Source: an uncultured eubacterium 1-6
GTDB taxonomy: Bacteria; Bacillota; Clostridia; Lachnospirales; Lachnospiraceae
DNA: 52,940 nucleotides
Direction of reading: 5' to 3'
Assembly (NCBI GenBank): GCA_903789595.1
Contig: CAIFEZ010000019.1
Location: 1-52,940 of the forward strand
Shown here: positions 1 through 8,855 of the stretch, in pieces
How the letters are laid out: every line of letters starts with the position of its first letter
Position numbering within the stretch: the first letter of the stretch is position 1
Program-made: the position numbers and the translations under genes
The notes under the pieces: model-generated
The model's database searches: none
Told to the model about the DNA's origin: nothing
Seen by the model: only the letters and a program-made list of their open reading frames with translations

Positions 1-1484
1 GTATTATTGAGTTTTCAAGGTGCGAAGCCCATTTTTGCTATGGGAAGTTTTAGTATATTATCTGTACAAATCTCTGTAGTAATGGAAATTTCATTGTAAC
101 CGCAGAAGATCCTGCTGGGCCTTGGTCAGATGTTCATTGGATAAAAGGTGCTGAAGGAATTGATCCTTCCTTGTTCTGGGATGATGATGGAAAGGTTTAT
201 TATTGTGGAACCGTTGGCTTCGGCAAGGATCCTTATATTTGGATAGCGGAGATCGACTTAATATCGTTTTGTATAATAAGCGATAAAAAATTGGTTTGGG
301 CTGGTGCATTAAAAAATTGTCACTCTCCTGAAGGACCACACTTGTACAAGAAAAACGGCTGGTACTATTTGCTCATTGCAGAAGGCGGAACTGAAATATA
401 TCATGCAGTGACAATTGCCAGAAGCAGAAATTTATATGGCCCTTATATCGGAAACCCTGCAAACCCGATACTTACACATAGACATTTAGGACAGCATTAT
501 CCAATATGCAATGTTGGACATGCCGACATGGTCGAATTGAAGAACGGAAGCTGGTATATGGTTGTTCTTGGTTCAAGGATATACGGTGGCTATCACAAAA
601 ACATGGGACGAGAAACTTTCCTTGTACCTGTTATATGGGAAAATGAATGGCCTGTTGTCAGCCCGGGTTCCGGAAAAGTAGAATGGACATATCCGGCACC
701 CGACCTTCCAATATCCGAAAAACAACAGCTGGTACTGCGAGACGATTTTGTAAATGACAATTTGAACTACTGTTGGAATACAATTGGGACACCAGATCAT
801 GATGTCATCAAAGTAAAGGACAGTCATCTGCTAATTAAAACAATTGCAAGAAGCATCTGTCCATCTGATGGGTCCAATATCGATTGGATGCAAAGTGAAA
901 ACAAAATCGGGGGTTCAGCTTTTCTAGGTAGAAGACAGCAACATATGTGCTTTGACGTACGAATAAAAATGTTTCTACATTTTCAACAAGGCTGTGAAAG
1001 CGCAGGCATGATTATTCTGCAAAATTCCTATCAATCGATACGAGTAGAAATGAAAAAAGTTCAAGGTAACAGGAAACTTGAAGTCATTCTTGGATATATT
1101 AAAAAGAACTTTTCGTTTGGTCTGAAAACAGTAGCAGGAAATGCCAATGGGGTAGCTGCAAATTGGAACTTCCAGCATAATACCGGATCGGGAATATATC
1201 ATCAGGAATTAATTGCTTCTGTCCCATGGAAAAATGATGATGTGATTTTTAAGCTTCATGCCGATATGCAGGATTACAGCTTGTATGCAATTGACAAGAG
1301 GAATCGTGTGACGATCCTCAAAGAACATATTAATGCTGGTTTTCTCGGGTCAGAAACAGCTGGAGGATGTATTGGGGAATACATTGGAATGTTTGCGAGT
1401 GGAAATGGGAAAGATGTAAACAATTATGCTGAATTCGACTGGTTTGAATATCTACCAGAGAACGACAATTGTCATGATCCGTAA
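1..1484 (+). pseudogene. GH43 glycosidase (beta-xylosidase-like), 5'-truncated, C-terminal part intact
   Basis: The readable frame runs from base 54 to the stop at 1482-1484; an in-frame TAG lies at 51-53, directly before the conserved YIICTN strand. The product has a five-bladed GH43 propeller fragment followed, from about base 700, by a concanavalin-like GH43_C2 domain. Two of the three GH43 acidic residues are visible: the Asp of GIDPSLF (about base 162) and the general-acid Glu of EGPH (about base 333). The N-terminal catalytic-base Asp lies outside the window or is lost. GH43 enzymes with this C-terminal domain usually remove xylose or arabinose from xylan oligomers in the cytoplasm. Because the window starts here, the stop may be a true nonsense mutation or mark the edge of a longer decayed region. 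The family call is firm; substrate and functional state are not. Confidence 0.75.
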
Positions 1485-1636
1485 AGAAATCTTGGCGTTT
1501 TCCCTGTAACCCAGCTCGCGTCAATCTGACGGAGTTTTCCGGAGTACGTCGTGCATAGAGCTCAGAAACGTCCACGAGGCAGGAAAATTCTTCGTTATCC
1601 ATATACTTCTTAAAGCAGGAGATTTTCTGAATTAAT

Positions 1637-3286
1637 CCTGAATTATTCACCGTGATGCGGTGATTGCGGCTAAAAGCCGCACAGTTACTGTTGTTCCAAG
1701 TTTACTGCCTTCATCTGAAAAGTGAATAGAAAACGGACCTCATCCTTGGTATGATTAAGGTGTCCTAAGCCAAAACCAAACCTCGAAAGGAAGTCCTCTA
1801 TGGCAATTGTAAACACCATTTCACTTGAAAGCAATAAACAAATTAAAATAAATTTCAACGGTGGCGATCTTTCTTCTGACGCAGGACTTCTTCTAATCAA
1901 GGAGTTTGCTTCAAAAATCGGATTGGTCCACCTCGTAAAGAAATTTTTTAAAACTACAGATCACACCAAAGTCAGACTGCACACAGATTCAGATAATCTC
2001 CTGCAGATGCTCTACCAGATCATCGCGGCATATTTTGAAGACGACTGTGCCGATGAATTGACAGATGATCCGATTTTTAAGACGGTTCTAGAGAAGGATC
2101 GTCTGGCTTCTCAGCCTACACTTTCCCGTTTCTGGAACCGTATGGACGATTCACTCTGGCGCAGATGGATCAGATCGACTCCCGTATGAGGGAGATCGTC
2201 TATTCCATCTAAAAGCCAGAATTCATGCTCTTCGATCTGGATTCAACACTGCTGAATACTTATGGGAATCAGGAAGGCGAAGCCTTCAATTACCACTACC
2301 AGGCTCATGGTTATCATCCGCTTCTTTGCTACGATGGTCTTACCGGGGATCTGCTGAAAACAGAACTTCGGGATGGAACGAAATACTGCAGCAACGGCGC
2401 AGGCGCTTTTATGGAACCTCTATTAGAAGAGTTTCGCATCAAATATCCGTCCATACAGCGTTATCTTCGCGGAGACAGTGGTTTTGCGTCTCCTGAGGTT
2501 TATGAAATCTGCGAAAAAAACAGTTGTAAGTATGCAATCCGCTTAAAGGAAAACGCAAAACTCCGGGAACTCGCTGTCAATGCAGATGACGCGCTTACGC
2601 GTGCAACCAAATACAACGCCGTGGATTATGCCGTAGAATATGGTGAATTCCAGTATCAGGCCGGAAGCTGGTCACATCCGAGACGCGTGGTTTTAAGATT
2701 GAAAAGCCAGCGAATCAGCTGACGCATCTTTATACCTTTGTCGTAACAACGATGGAAATAGAACCACACAAGGTCCTCCAGTATTATTGTGGGCGCGGGA
2801 AGATGGAAAACTTCATCAAAGAAAGCAAAAGCGGCTTTGATTTTTCTTCCGTAAGCAGTCACTCCAGAGTTGTTAACGCAAACCGCCTCAGAGTCCACGC
2901 TCTGGCATACAACTTATTCAATTGGTTTCGTCGGCTGGCGCTTTCCGCTTCCATGAGGAAGCAGAGAATCGACACCATCCGATTGAAGCTGCTGAAGATC
3001 GCCGCAAGGATGATTCGTTCAGCAAGATATATTACATTCAAACTGTGTAGCAGCTGTCCCTACAAGAGGGAATTCTATGAAACGCTTTCTAACATAGAAA
3101 AACTGCAGTCACAGCTGGAATAACAATTGTGAAGCACTTTGACAACTCAGAATCGTACCGGATCATGACAAGAGGATCAGTGCGCCTATTTTTCAGGAGC
3201 AATCACCAGTTATCTGCGAAAAGGGTTACAATACTTTTCAATAATACTGATCAGGACGATTTTTGAGTCGTCATGAATAATTCAGG
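1637..3286 (+). mobile_element. IS1380-family insertion sequence (inactive copy)
   Basis: Matching 13-bp terminal inverted repeats, CCTGAATTATTCA at 1637-1649 and its complement at 3274-3286, bracket the decayed transposase and give an element of 1650 bp, normal for IS1380. Ends starting with CC are typical of the family. I see no convincing target duplication (flanks TTAAT and CTAAA). On its right the element abuts the 5' end of a metallopeptidase-like gene and probably truncated it. Confidence 0.75.
1800..3123 (+). pseudogene. IS1380-family transposase, two frameshifts and one stop
   Basis: Three collinear pieces in different frames make one IS1380-type DDE transposase. The first (from ATG 1800, after AAGGAAG) carries the N-terminal FNGGDLSSDAGLLL motif. 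The frame slips near 2155-2165, and an in-frame TAA follows near 2208-2210. The middle piece has the DLDSTLLNTYG and RGDSGFASPE motifs around the first two catalytic Asp residues. Near 2691 one T is missing from a T-run, shifting the frame again before the C-terminal YYCGRGKMENFIKE motif, which holds the catalytic Glu. The element cannot make its own transposase. Confidence 0.85.
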
Positions 3287-4117
3287 CTAAACATTCTTCG
3301 TCCGACGCTCCCTTCTATAAATGGAGCAACCAACAACGGAATTATCAGCAACTTATCCTTATCTGTCGATATGACCCGCATTTATCAGGAAGTCATTAAA
3401 AATCCTCGGATAGGTGCTGTTCTTGTCCTGCCCCAAATGCCGGCTGCTGAAATGGGAGACCTTTGTGCTCTCGACCTGAACGGAAACCCAGTCGTTTTAC
3501 TTAAAGATGATGATATGGATACCATGCTTTCCAGACTCCGGGACTTTGACAGTCAATACGAGCATTTCGAGGTAGAAGAACGTTATCTGGATCTGAATTC
3601 TACGCCGAAAAACCGTATCAATCTGCTTTATGCGGAAGCTGTCAGAATCTCAGAAATTCTTGATATTCCCTGCCCTCAAATCTTATCCATAAAAAATATT
3701 TTTTTCTAAGGCTGGGAGCAGGGTGCTACGAAATTTACCAATGGTTCTCTGCTTACTTCTCATGGTCTCAGACTCGGTAACCTGGTATTTCTTAAAGCAG
3801 CAGGTCGTAAAACACAGACTTATTTCCTTGCTCATGAACTGCGGCATTGCTGGCAGAATTTATATTTTTATGAAAAACTATTGTCGCTACAGCTAAATCC
3901 CGGTAATTATCTGACACGGCCAGAGGAAATCGATGCGAACGCATTTGCCTGCCTGTATATGGAAATGTACTGGAAAATCGACGAACCGGTTTTTACTTTA
4001 CTTGGTAAATACTCTGGTAGAGTGGCTATGGAAAATTCCCCATTATATCCCCTGCTCCTCAAACGCATAGAGGAAATTCGGAAAACCTCACTTTTTACAA
4101 AAGAATCTGTCGGATAA
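3287..4117 (+). pseudogene. HEXXH zinc-metallopeptidase-like gene, 5'-truncated with one in-frame stop
   Basis: Frame 2 is open from about 3330 to 4117 except for a single TAA at 3707-3709, next to an A/T-rich run. After the stop the frame reads on through AHELRHCWQ (HEXXH zinc motif, about 3833-3847) and then PEEIDANAFA, a Glu-rich helix like the third zinc ligand of ImmA/IrrE-type and similar peptidases. The first half contains no domain I recognise. The IS1380 copy ends exactly where the gene's 5' end should be, so the start is probably lost. Family assignment rests on the two zinc motifs only. Confidence 0.5.
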
Positions 4118-4286
4118 TCTCTATTGTTACTCTATAAAAAAGTAAGTGGTAAATAATCGGTACACTGGTGTCCAGTTCCTGATTTTGGGATAATAAAGCG
4201 GTAACGCACTTTGCGAAAACTGCCAAAAGTCGGCAGATTTTTCACAGTTTTCGCCACTGTCACATCGACAAGGAGGCAAATCACCT

Positions 4287-4679
4287 ATGGATCCCGAAAT
4301 CATGAAAGTTCGTGATCAGCAATGGGCTGCTTTGATCCAAGACCGGCTACAGAGCGGCCTTACTGTTGAAGCGTGGTGTCGACAGCGGAACATCGGAAAG
4401 TATGCATATTATTACCATCTGAGAAAGCTCCGCCATCAGGCACTTGCTGCAATCAATGAAACAGATTCTGAAAAAGAGCGAAATCTTCCTTCCTCCGCAA
4501 TCAAAGACGGAAGTGCATGTTTCGCTGCTGTTCCTGACGATATCGAAAACTGCCATCCGATAAGTAATGAATGCACCGCTCTTCGCGTCACCCTGAATGA
4601 TCTGGTGATCGAGGTAAGTAATAGTGCATCGGATGAAATCCTTTCGCTCGTTCGAGAGGTGATGATGCATGCTTCGTAA
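4287..4679 (+). CDS. tnpA: IS66 accessory protein TnpA
   Basis: This 130-residue protein has the small IS66 TnpA layout: a helix-turn-helix-like start (WAALIQDRLQSGLTVEAWCR, then NIGKYAYYYHLRKLR) and a beta-strand C-terminal half. AAGGAGG stands 11 bases before ATG. It overlaps tnpB by 11 bases, the usual IS66 arrangement of translational coupling. TnpA is needed with TnpB and TnpC for IS66 transposition; with both partners missing or broken here it is probably without function. Confidence 0.75.
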   Translation: MDPEIMKVRDQQWAALIQDRLQSGLTVEAWCRQRNIGKYAYYYHLRKLRHQALAAINETDSEKERNLPSSAIKDGSACFAAVPDDIENCHPISNECTALRVTLNDLVIEVSNSASDEILSLVREVMMHAS

Positions 4680-4763
4680 CACGAACGAGTTTAAGAAAGT
4701 CTACATTAAATGCGGCTATACGGACCTCCGTTTTGGAATCGACGGCCTCGCGAAACTGGTCCT
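4669..4763 (+). pseudogene. IS66 TnpB, N-terminal fragment
   Basis: The first codons read MLRNTNEFKKVYIKCGYTDL and then RFGIDGLAKLV, the conserved start of IS66 TnpB (IS66 Orf2-like). Homology stops at about 4763, where IS3-derived sequence begins. The usual protein is about 115-120 residues, so some three quarters are missing. Confidence 0.75.
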
Positions 4764-5131
4764 ATGTCAAGTTTTCGGACAAATTAAATGCGACTTTTCT
4801 CACCATTATCCAGCCATCTGCTGTCTTGATTTCTCCATTCGATCCAGGTATTTTCTCTCGTACTGATCCGGAGACAGATATCCACAATGGCTGTGTACGC
4901 GGATTGTATTGTAAAACGTATTGATATACTCAAAGACGTAGCGGTATGCTTCTTCGTAATTCCGAATCTTAAATCTGCGAAGCCATTCTCTTTTTATCAG
5001 AGAATGGAAAGATTCGATGCAGGCATTGTCCCACGGATACCCTTTCTTGGAATAACTGTTGAGCATTCCGCGGGTAGCGTTGAGAAACTCCTGAGCCACA
5101 TACTGGCATCCGCGATCATTATTATACCGAA
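4764..5131 (-). pseudogene. IS3-family transposase, C-terminal fragment (remnant A)
   Basis: On the minus strand the frame reads NNDRGCQYVAQEF, then KGYPWDNACIESFHSLIKRE and YINTFYNTIRVHSHCGYLSP, the end of an IS3/IS150-type integrase core. The second catalytic Asp (in NDRG) and the Glu (in ACIES) are present; everything upstream, including the first Asp, is missing. The plus-strand sequence TGTCAAGTTTTCGGACAAAT at 4764 is a plausible IS3 terminus (TG start) that inserted into IS66 tnpB. The fragment's 5' edge is the centre of a 36-bp palindrome shared with remnant B. Confidence 0.75.
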
Positions 5132-5149
5132 TTCGGTATAATAATGATC
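5114..5149. repeat. Perfect 36-bp palindrome at the junction of two IS3 remnants
   Basis: GATCATTATTATACCGAA (5114-5131) is followed at once by its exact reverse complement (5132-5149), centred on a GAATTC hexamer. Read outward in either direction the arm encodes IRYNND, just before GCQ of an IS3 integrase core. The palindrome is therefore the point where two different transposase genes are joined head-to-head at the same codons. Confidence 0.9.
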
Positions 5150-5451
5150 AGGGATGTCAGTTCACCAGTCAGGAGTACAAGAATTTCCTGAAAGGGAATA
5201 ATATCCGTCAGAGTATGGACGGCAAGAGCCGCTGGGCAGATAATATCAAGATTGAACGCTGGTTCCGGTCCTTCAAGTACGAAGAGGCTTATCTGACAGA
5301 GTGGAACAACATCAAGGAGGCTCGGGCGGCGATCAGTAGGTATATCTATAACTACAATTTTGAACGATGCCATTCTGCTATCGGGAATGTTCCGCCTGCT
5401 ACCGTCTACTATCCGGTGCTCCTGTATGAAGCAGCTCGAGAAGCAGCCTGA
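5132..5451 (+). pseudogene. IS3-family transposase, C-terminal fragment (remnant B)
   Basis: The plus-strand frame reads NNDQGCQFTSQEYKNFLKG, then WADNIKIERWFRSFKYEEAY and NFERCHSAIGNVPPATVY, the C-terminal integrase core of an IS3-family OrfB (IS2/IS3-like). The second Asp and the Glu of the DDE triad are present and the N-terminal half is missing. Sequence clearly differs from remnant A, so the two come from different IS3 types. Non-coding sequence to about 5560 may include the right end of this element, but I cannot place the terminus. Confidence 0.75.
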
Positions 5452-5626
5452 TCAACAAGCAACCTGGGGGTATCCACATCCCCCTTCACTATAGCTATCG
5501 ATTCATTATAAAAAGCTCAGATTTCTGTCTTGACAACTGACCCATTATAAATTTTTCAATTTACACCATTATAAGGGCATTACCTAATATCCTTTCGTAA
5601 ATTCTGTGAAATCACAAATTCCAGTT

Positions 5627-7497
5627 GTGCGCCCAGCCAAGGGTGTGTAGCCTAACCGGTGGGAGTCCGGTATATCCAAGGCCTAACCAGCCAGATATTA
5701 GCGAGTCTTGGGATGGCATCAGTAATGATGCTTGACAAGCGTAGACAGCAAGCAAGTAGGGTCGTTAAAGCGATTGAGCCTCGAAAAGTTAGTTATTCCA
5801 GTTGGCCGACGTCTTAACTGGTGTGGAAGGCAACATCATACAGTTCGTTATGGTGAGAACTATATGGCACTGCGGGGTCAGAGAGCCGATCATGCTTGAC
5901 ACTAAGGATTCACATCAACTGGGGAGAGCCTGTCGCCTCTCGCAAAAGAGTATGACATACCAACTGAAAATGGAGGATGTCAAACGGGCGGCAGGCAGTC
6001 GGATAACTTCATAGTACTGTTGAAGTCGGGTAATGCCGACAGAGGGAAGGAGGTTACGCAGTAGCGGTCTCTCTGAGGAAACATCATCCGTACTCAGGGA
6101 CGGAGGAAATGATGGGAACAAAATTAGAGAGAATAGCAGAAATATCAGCGAAAAGTAAGAAACCAGAATTCACAAGTCTGTATCACTTGATCAATGCTGA
6201 CCTGCTGAAACAATGACACAAGGAACTTGATGGCAAAAAAGCGGTTGGTATAGATAAAGTGACCAAGGAAGAATACGGAAAGCATCTTGACAGCAATATT
6301 GTTGACCTTGTGCAACGGCTGAAGAACAAATCGTATAAGCCACTCCCGACGCGGAGGGTCTATATACCCAAAGCAAATGGAAAACTGCGCCCTCTGGGAA
6401 TCGTATCTTATGAGGATAAAATAGTGCAGCTGGCAGTAAAGAAGATACTGGAAGCGATATATGAGCCAAGGTTTCTAAATTGCATGTACGGTTTCAGACC
6501 TAAAAGGGGATGCCATGAAGCGGTCAAGGATGTTTATCAACATGTGTCGCACGAGAAGATAAACTTCATTGTGGATGCCGACATAAAAGGTTTCTTCGAC
6601 CATATCGACCACGAATGGATGATGAGATTCCTGGAATGGCATATCAAAGACCCGAACATACTGTGGCTGATACGAAAGTATCTAAAGGCAGGAGTAATGG
6701 TGGATGGAATGTATGAAGATACGGAAGAGGGTACAGTACAGGGCGGAAATATAAGCCCAACGTTGGCAAACATATATATGCATAACGTTCTGACACTTTG
6801 GTTTAAGTTAGTAATCCAGAAAGAGACAAGGGGCGAATGCTTTCTTGTGAATTACGCAGATGATTTTGTGGCGGGATTCCAATACAAATCAGATGCGGAG
6901 CATTACTATGCGGCATTAAAAGAGCGTATGGCAAAGTTTAACCTCGAACTGGAAGAAAGCAAAAGCAGACTGATAGAATTCGGGCGTTATGCGGAGCGAA
7001 ACCGCAAAGCAAGGGGGCTGGGTAAGCCGGAGACATTCGACTTTCTTGGGTTTACATTCTACTACGGCAAGAGCAGGAAAGGATACCCGTGGCCCAAAGT
7101 CAAAACATCGCGAAAGAAATTTGAGAAGAAATTGAAGGAATTCAAAGAATGGCTCTATGATAATAAGAACCAGCCTGCGAGTGACATAGTGAAACAACTC
7201 AATGTGAAACTGGCCGGCTACTACCGATACTACGGAGTGTCATTTAACATCTATAAGCTCAATGCGTTCCTACATCGGGTACAGCAGTTTCTTTTCAAAG
7301 CGATGAATAGACGGGGATGTAGACGTACATATACATGGAGCGGATTCGTTGACATGTTGAAGTGCTATCCACTTGCAAAGCCCAAAGTTTACTATCCGCT
7401 ATATTGAAGTAAATGTTACTGTGAGGAGCCGGATGCGGGAAAGCCGCACGTCCGGATCTGTGAGGGGCTAAGGGTGTGAGCCCTTAGTCTACTCGAC
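5627..7497 (+). mobile_element. Group II intron (bacterial, ORF-containing)
   Basis: The 5' boundary is set at GTGCGCCCAGCC (5627), a group II-type start. A structured 5' region of about 485 nt precedes the intron-encoded protein. Domain V is recognisable at 7426-7459: the AGC triad in GAGCCGG, the TGCGG/CCGCA helix with GAAA tetraloop, a CG bulge and the closing TCCGG arm. Domain VI follows and the intron ends CTACTCGAC at 7497. Flanking exon sequence is CAAATTCCAGTT on the left and TGCCGAATTG on the right. The RNA parts look intact, so it might still splice or move if a maturase is supplied in trans. Exact boundaries are inferred from consensus. Confidence 0.85.
6112..7407 (+). pseudogene. 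ltrA: Group II intron reverse transcriptase/maturase, one nonsense codon
   Basis: Frame 1 is open from ATG 6112 (after GGAGG) to 7407, about 431 codons, except for TGA at 6214-6216 in LLKQ-stop-HKELDGKKAVGID. Family members usually have Trp there, so one G-to-A change explains it. Downstream, the palm motifs NGKLRPLGI, YGFRPKRGCHEA, DADIKGFFDHID, GTVQGGNISP and NYADDF (catalytic YADD) are intact, followed by a maturase X domain ending KVYYPLY. No HNH endonuclease domain is present, as in several endonuclease-lacking classes. Restart at GTG 6259 would give a 382-residue protein missing the N-terminal RT-0 region. Confidence 0.85.
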
Positions 7498-7526
7498 TGC
7501 CGAATTGCGTCCAGCCACTTGATTTA

Positions 7527-7575
7527 TCGTCCAAAAGGACGCATAATTGGACGAAAAGAGAAACGATTGGACGAA
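7527..7575 (+). promoter_or_regulatory. Repeated operator-like boxes upstream of the Fic gene
   Basis: Two identical boxes ATTGGACGAA lie at 7546-7555 and 7566-7575, exactly 20 bp (about two helical turns) apart, the second ending 5 bp before the Fic start codon. A third copy in inverted orientation, TCGTCCAA, is at 7527-7534. Such an arrangement next to a protein with a C-terminal winged-helix domain suggests autoregulation (inference). Confidence 0.45.
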
Positions 7576-7580
7576 GCGAA

Positions 7581-8642
7581 ATGAGAAATTTTTATTATGA
7601 AAAGCTTCAGGATATAAGCTGGGATATGGATATCCTGACGCTTGTTGCCAGAATACATGAGAGGAAAGGCCGTCAGGATCTTTTTATCAGGCAGAAACCG
7701 GCAGAACTGGAGAGAATGGTAGAGATTGCCCGTATTCAGAGCACTGAGTCATCGAATCGGATCGAGGGCATTGTCACAACAGGGACAAGAATGAAACAGC
7801 TTCTGGCGGAAAAGACGACACCGAGAAACCGGGATGAAAGTGAGATCGTGGGGTATCGTGATGTCCTGAATACGATACATGAGAACTATGATCTGATCCC
7901 GGTTCGATCGAATTACATTCTGCAGTTGCACAGAGATCTGCTGAAAGCCACGGGTCTGACCTATGCAGGACATTACAAAAATGTTCAGAATTATATCAAC
8001 GAAGTCAGGCCGGACGGGACAACGGTTACGAGATTTACTCCCATCGCTCCTTACGATACGCCGGGAGCAGTAGATAAAATCTGTGAGAGTTATAACCGTA
8101 CGATTGCCCTTGAAAAAGTGGAACCGTTGATCCTGATTCCTAATTTTATTCTGGATTTTCTCTGCATTCATCCGTTCAATGACGGAAACGGACGTATGAG
8201 CAGGCTGCTGACACTTCTGCTTCTGTACCAGAATGGTTATACGGTAGGAAAGTACATCAGCATCGAGAAGGAGATCGAGAAAAACAAGGACAGCTATTAT
8301 GATGCGCTGCAGCTGTCAGATGCCGGATGGGATGAAGGCAAAAATGACCCTGCTCCGTTCATCCGTTACATGCTTCAGGTTGTACTGGCATGTTATCAGG
8401 ATTTCGAAGAGCGCGTCGGACTCATGATAGAAACCGGTCACGGAAGTACAGCATATGATGTGGTCAGAGCCTATGTGGAAAATCATATCGGGAAATTTAC
8501 GAGTGCTGACGCAGTGGTTCATTGTCCCAGCGTTGGAAGATCCAGTGTGCTTTCGTCTCTAAAGCGGCTGACAGAAGAAGGTGTGATTGAGCGCCACGGG
8601 ACCGGCCGCGGGACATGGTACATATATGTGGGAGGAGTATGA
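7581..8642 (+). CDS. Fic-domain protein (predicted AMP-transferase) with inhibitory motif and winged helix
   Basis: The 353-residue protein has the Fic signature HPFNDGNGRMSR, with the active-site His at residue 197. Near residues 57-63 the helix TESSNRIEGI contains the S/T-x-x-x-E-G inhibitory motif, so this is a class II, self-inhibited Fic protein (Fic_N plus Fic). The last 60 or so residues (DAVVHCPSVGRSSVLSSLKR) form a winged helix-turn-helix, common in this subfamily. Fic enzymes transfer AMP or other nucleotide phosphates to target hydroxyls. No separate antitoxin gene is adjacent, in agreement with built-in inhibition. No strong Shine-Dalgarno is visible before ATG 7581. The group II intron ends only 83 bp upstream. 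Confidence 0.9.
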   Translation: MRNFYYEKLQDISWDMDILTLVARIHERKGRQDLFIRQKPAELERMVEIARIQSTESSNRIEGIVTTGTRMKQLLAEKTTPRNRDESEIVGYRDVLNTIHENYDLIPVRSNYILQLHRDLLKATGLTYAGHYKNVQNYINEVRPDGTTVTRFTPIAPYDTPGAVDKICESYNRTIALEKVEPLILIPNFILDFLCIHPFNDGNGRMSRLLTLLLLYQNGYTVGKYISIEKEIEKNKDSYYDALQLSDAGWDEGKNDPAPFIRYMLQVVLACYQDFEERVGLMIETGHGSTAYDVVRAYVENHIGKFTSADAVVHCPSVGRSSVLSSLKRLTEEGVIERHGTGRGTWYIYVGGV

Positions 8643-8668
8643 CAGGGAATTATCAAATACACCTACGG

Positions 8669-8850
8669 CTTGGGAAAACATCAAAGACACGATAAACGAG
8701 AAGGGCGGAGGTATTAAGGGCGTCATCGGAACGGCTTTGGAAGGGATCAAATCTGCCATCTCCGGCGCGATGGAAAATGCGAAATCCGTTGTGAGCGGTG
8801 CTCTTGAGAAGATCAAGGGGTTCTTTTCCGGCTGTAAGCTGGAATTTGTC
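8669..8850 (+). pseudogene. Phage tail tape-measure protein, C-terminal fragment
   Basis: The frame WENIKDTINEKGGGIKGVIG, then TALEGIKSAISGAMENAKSV and SGALEKIKGFFSGCKLEF, is typical of the repetitive helical end of siphophage tape-measure proteins just before the PKIKLPHF segment. Neither the rest of this normally very long gene nor a start is present. Homology ends where the 62-bp repeat array starts. It is a prophage relic. Confidence 0.6.
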
Positions 8851-8855
8851 AAAAT

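Larger units (their letters stand above)
4142..4763 (+). mobile_element. IS66-family element, left-end remnant
   Basis: The sequence beginning GTAAGTGGTAAATAATCGG at 4142 resembles IS66 ends, which usually start GTAA. It is followed by intact tnpA and only the first 31 or so codons of tnpB; tnpC and the right end are absent. The break at about 4763 coincides with the apparent TGTCAAG end of an IS3-family remnant, so that insertion probably disrupted tnpB. Confidence 0.6.

Noticed and set aside
1490-1650. Minus-strand protein fragment between GH43 and IS1380
   Set aside because: The frame is open and looks protein-like in composition, but I recognise no family and its continuation is antisense to GH43.
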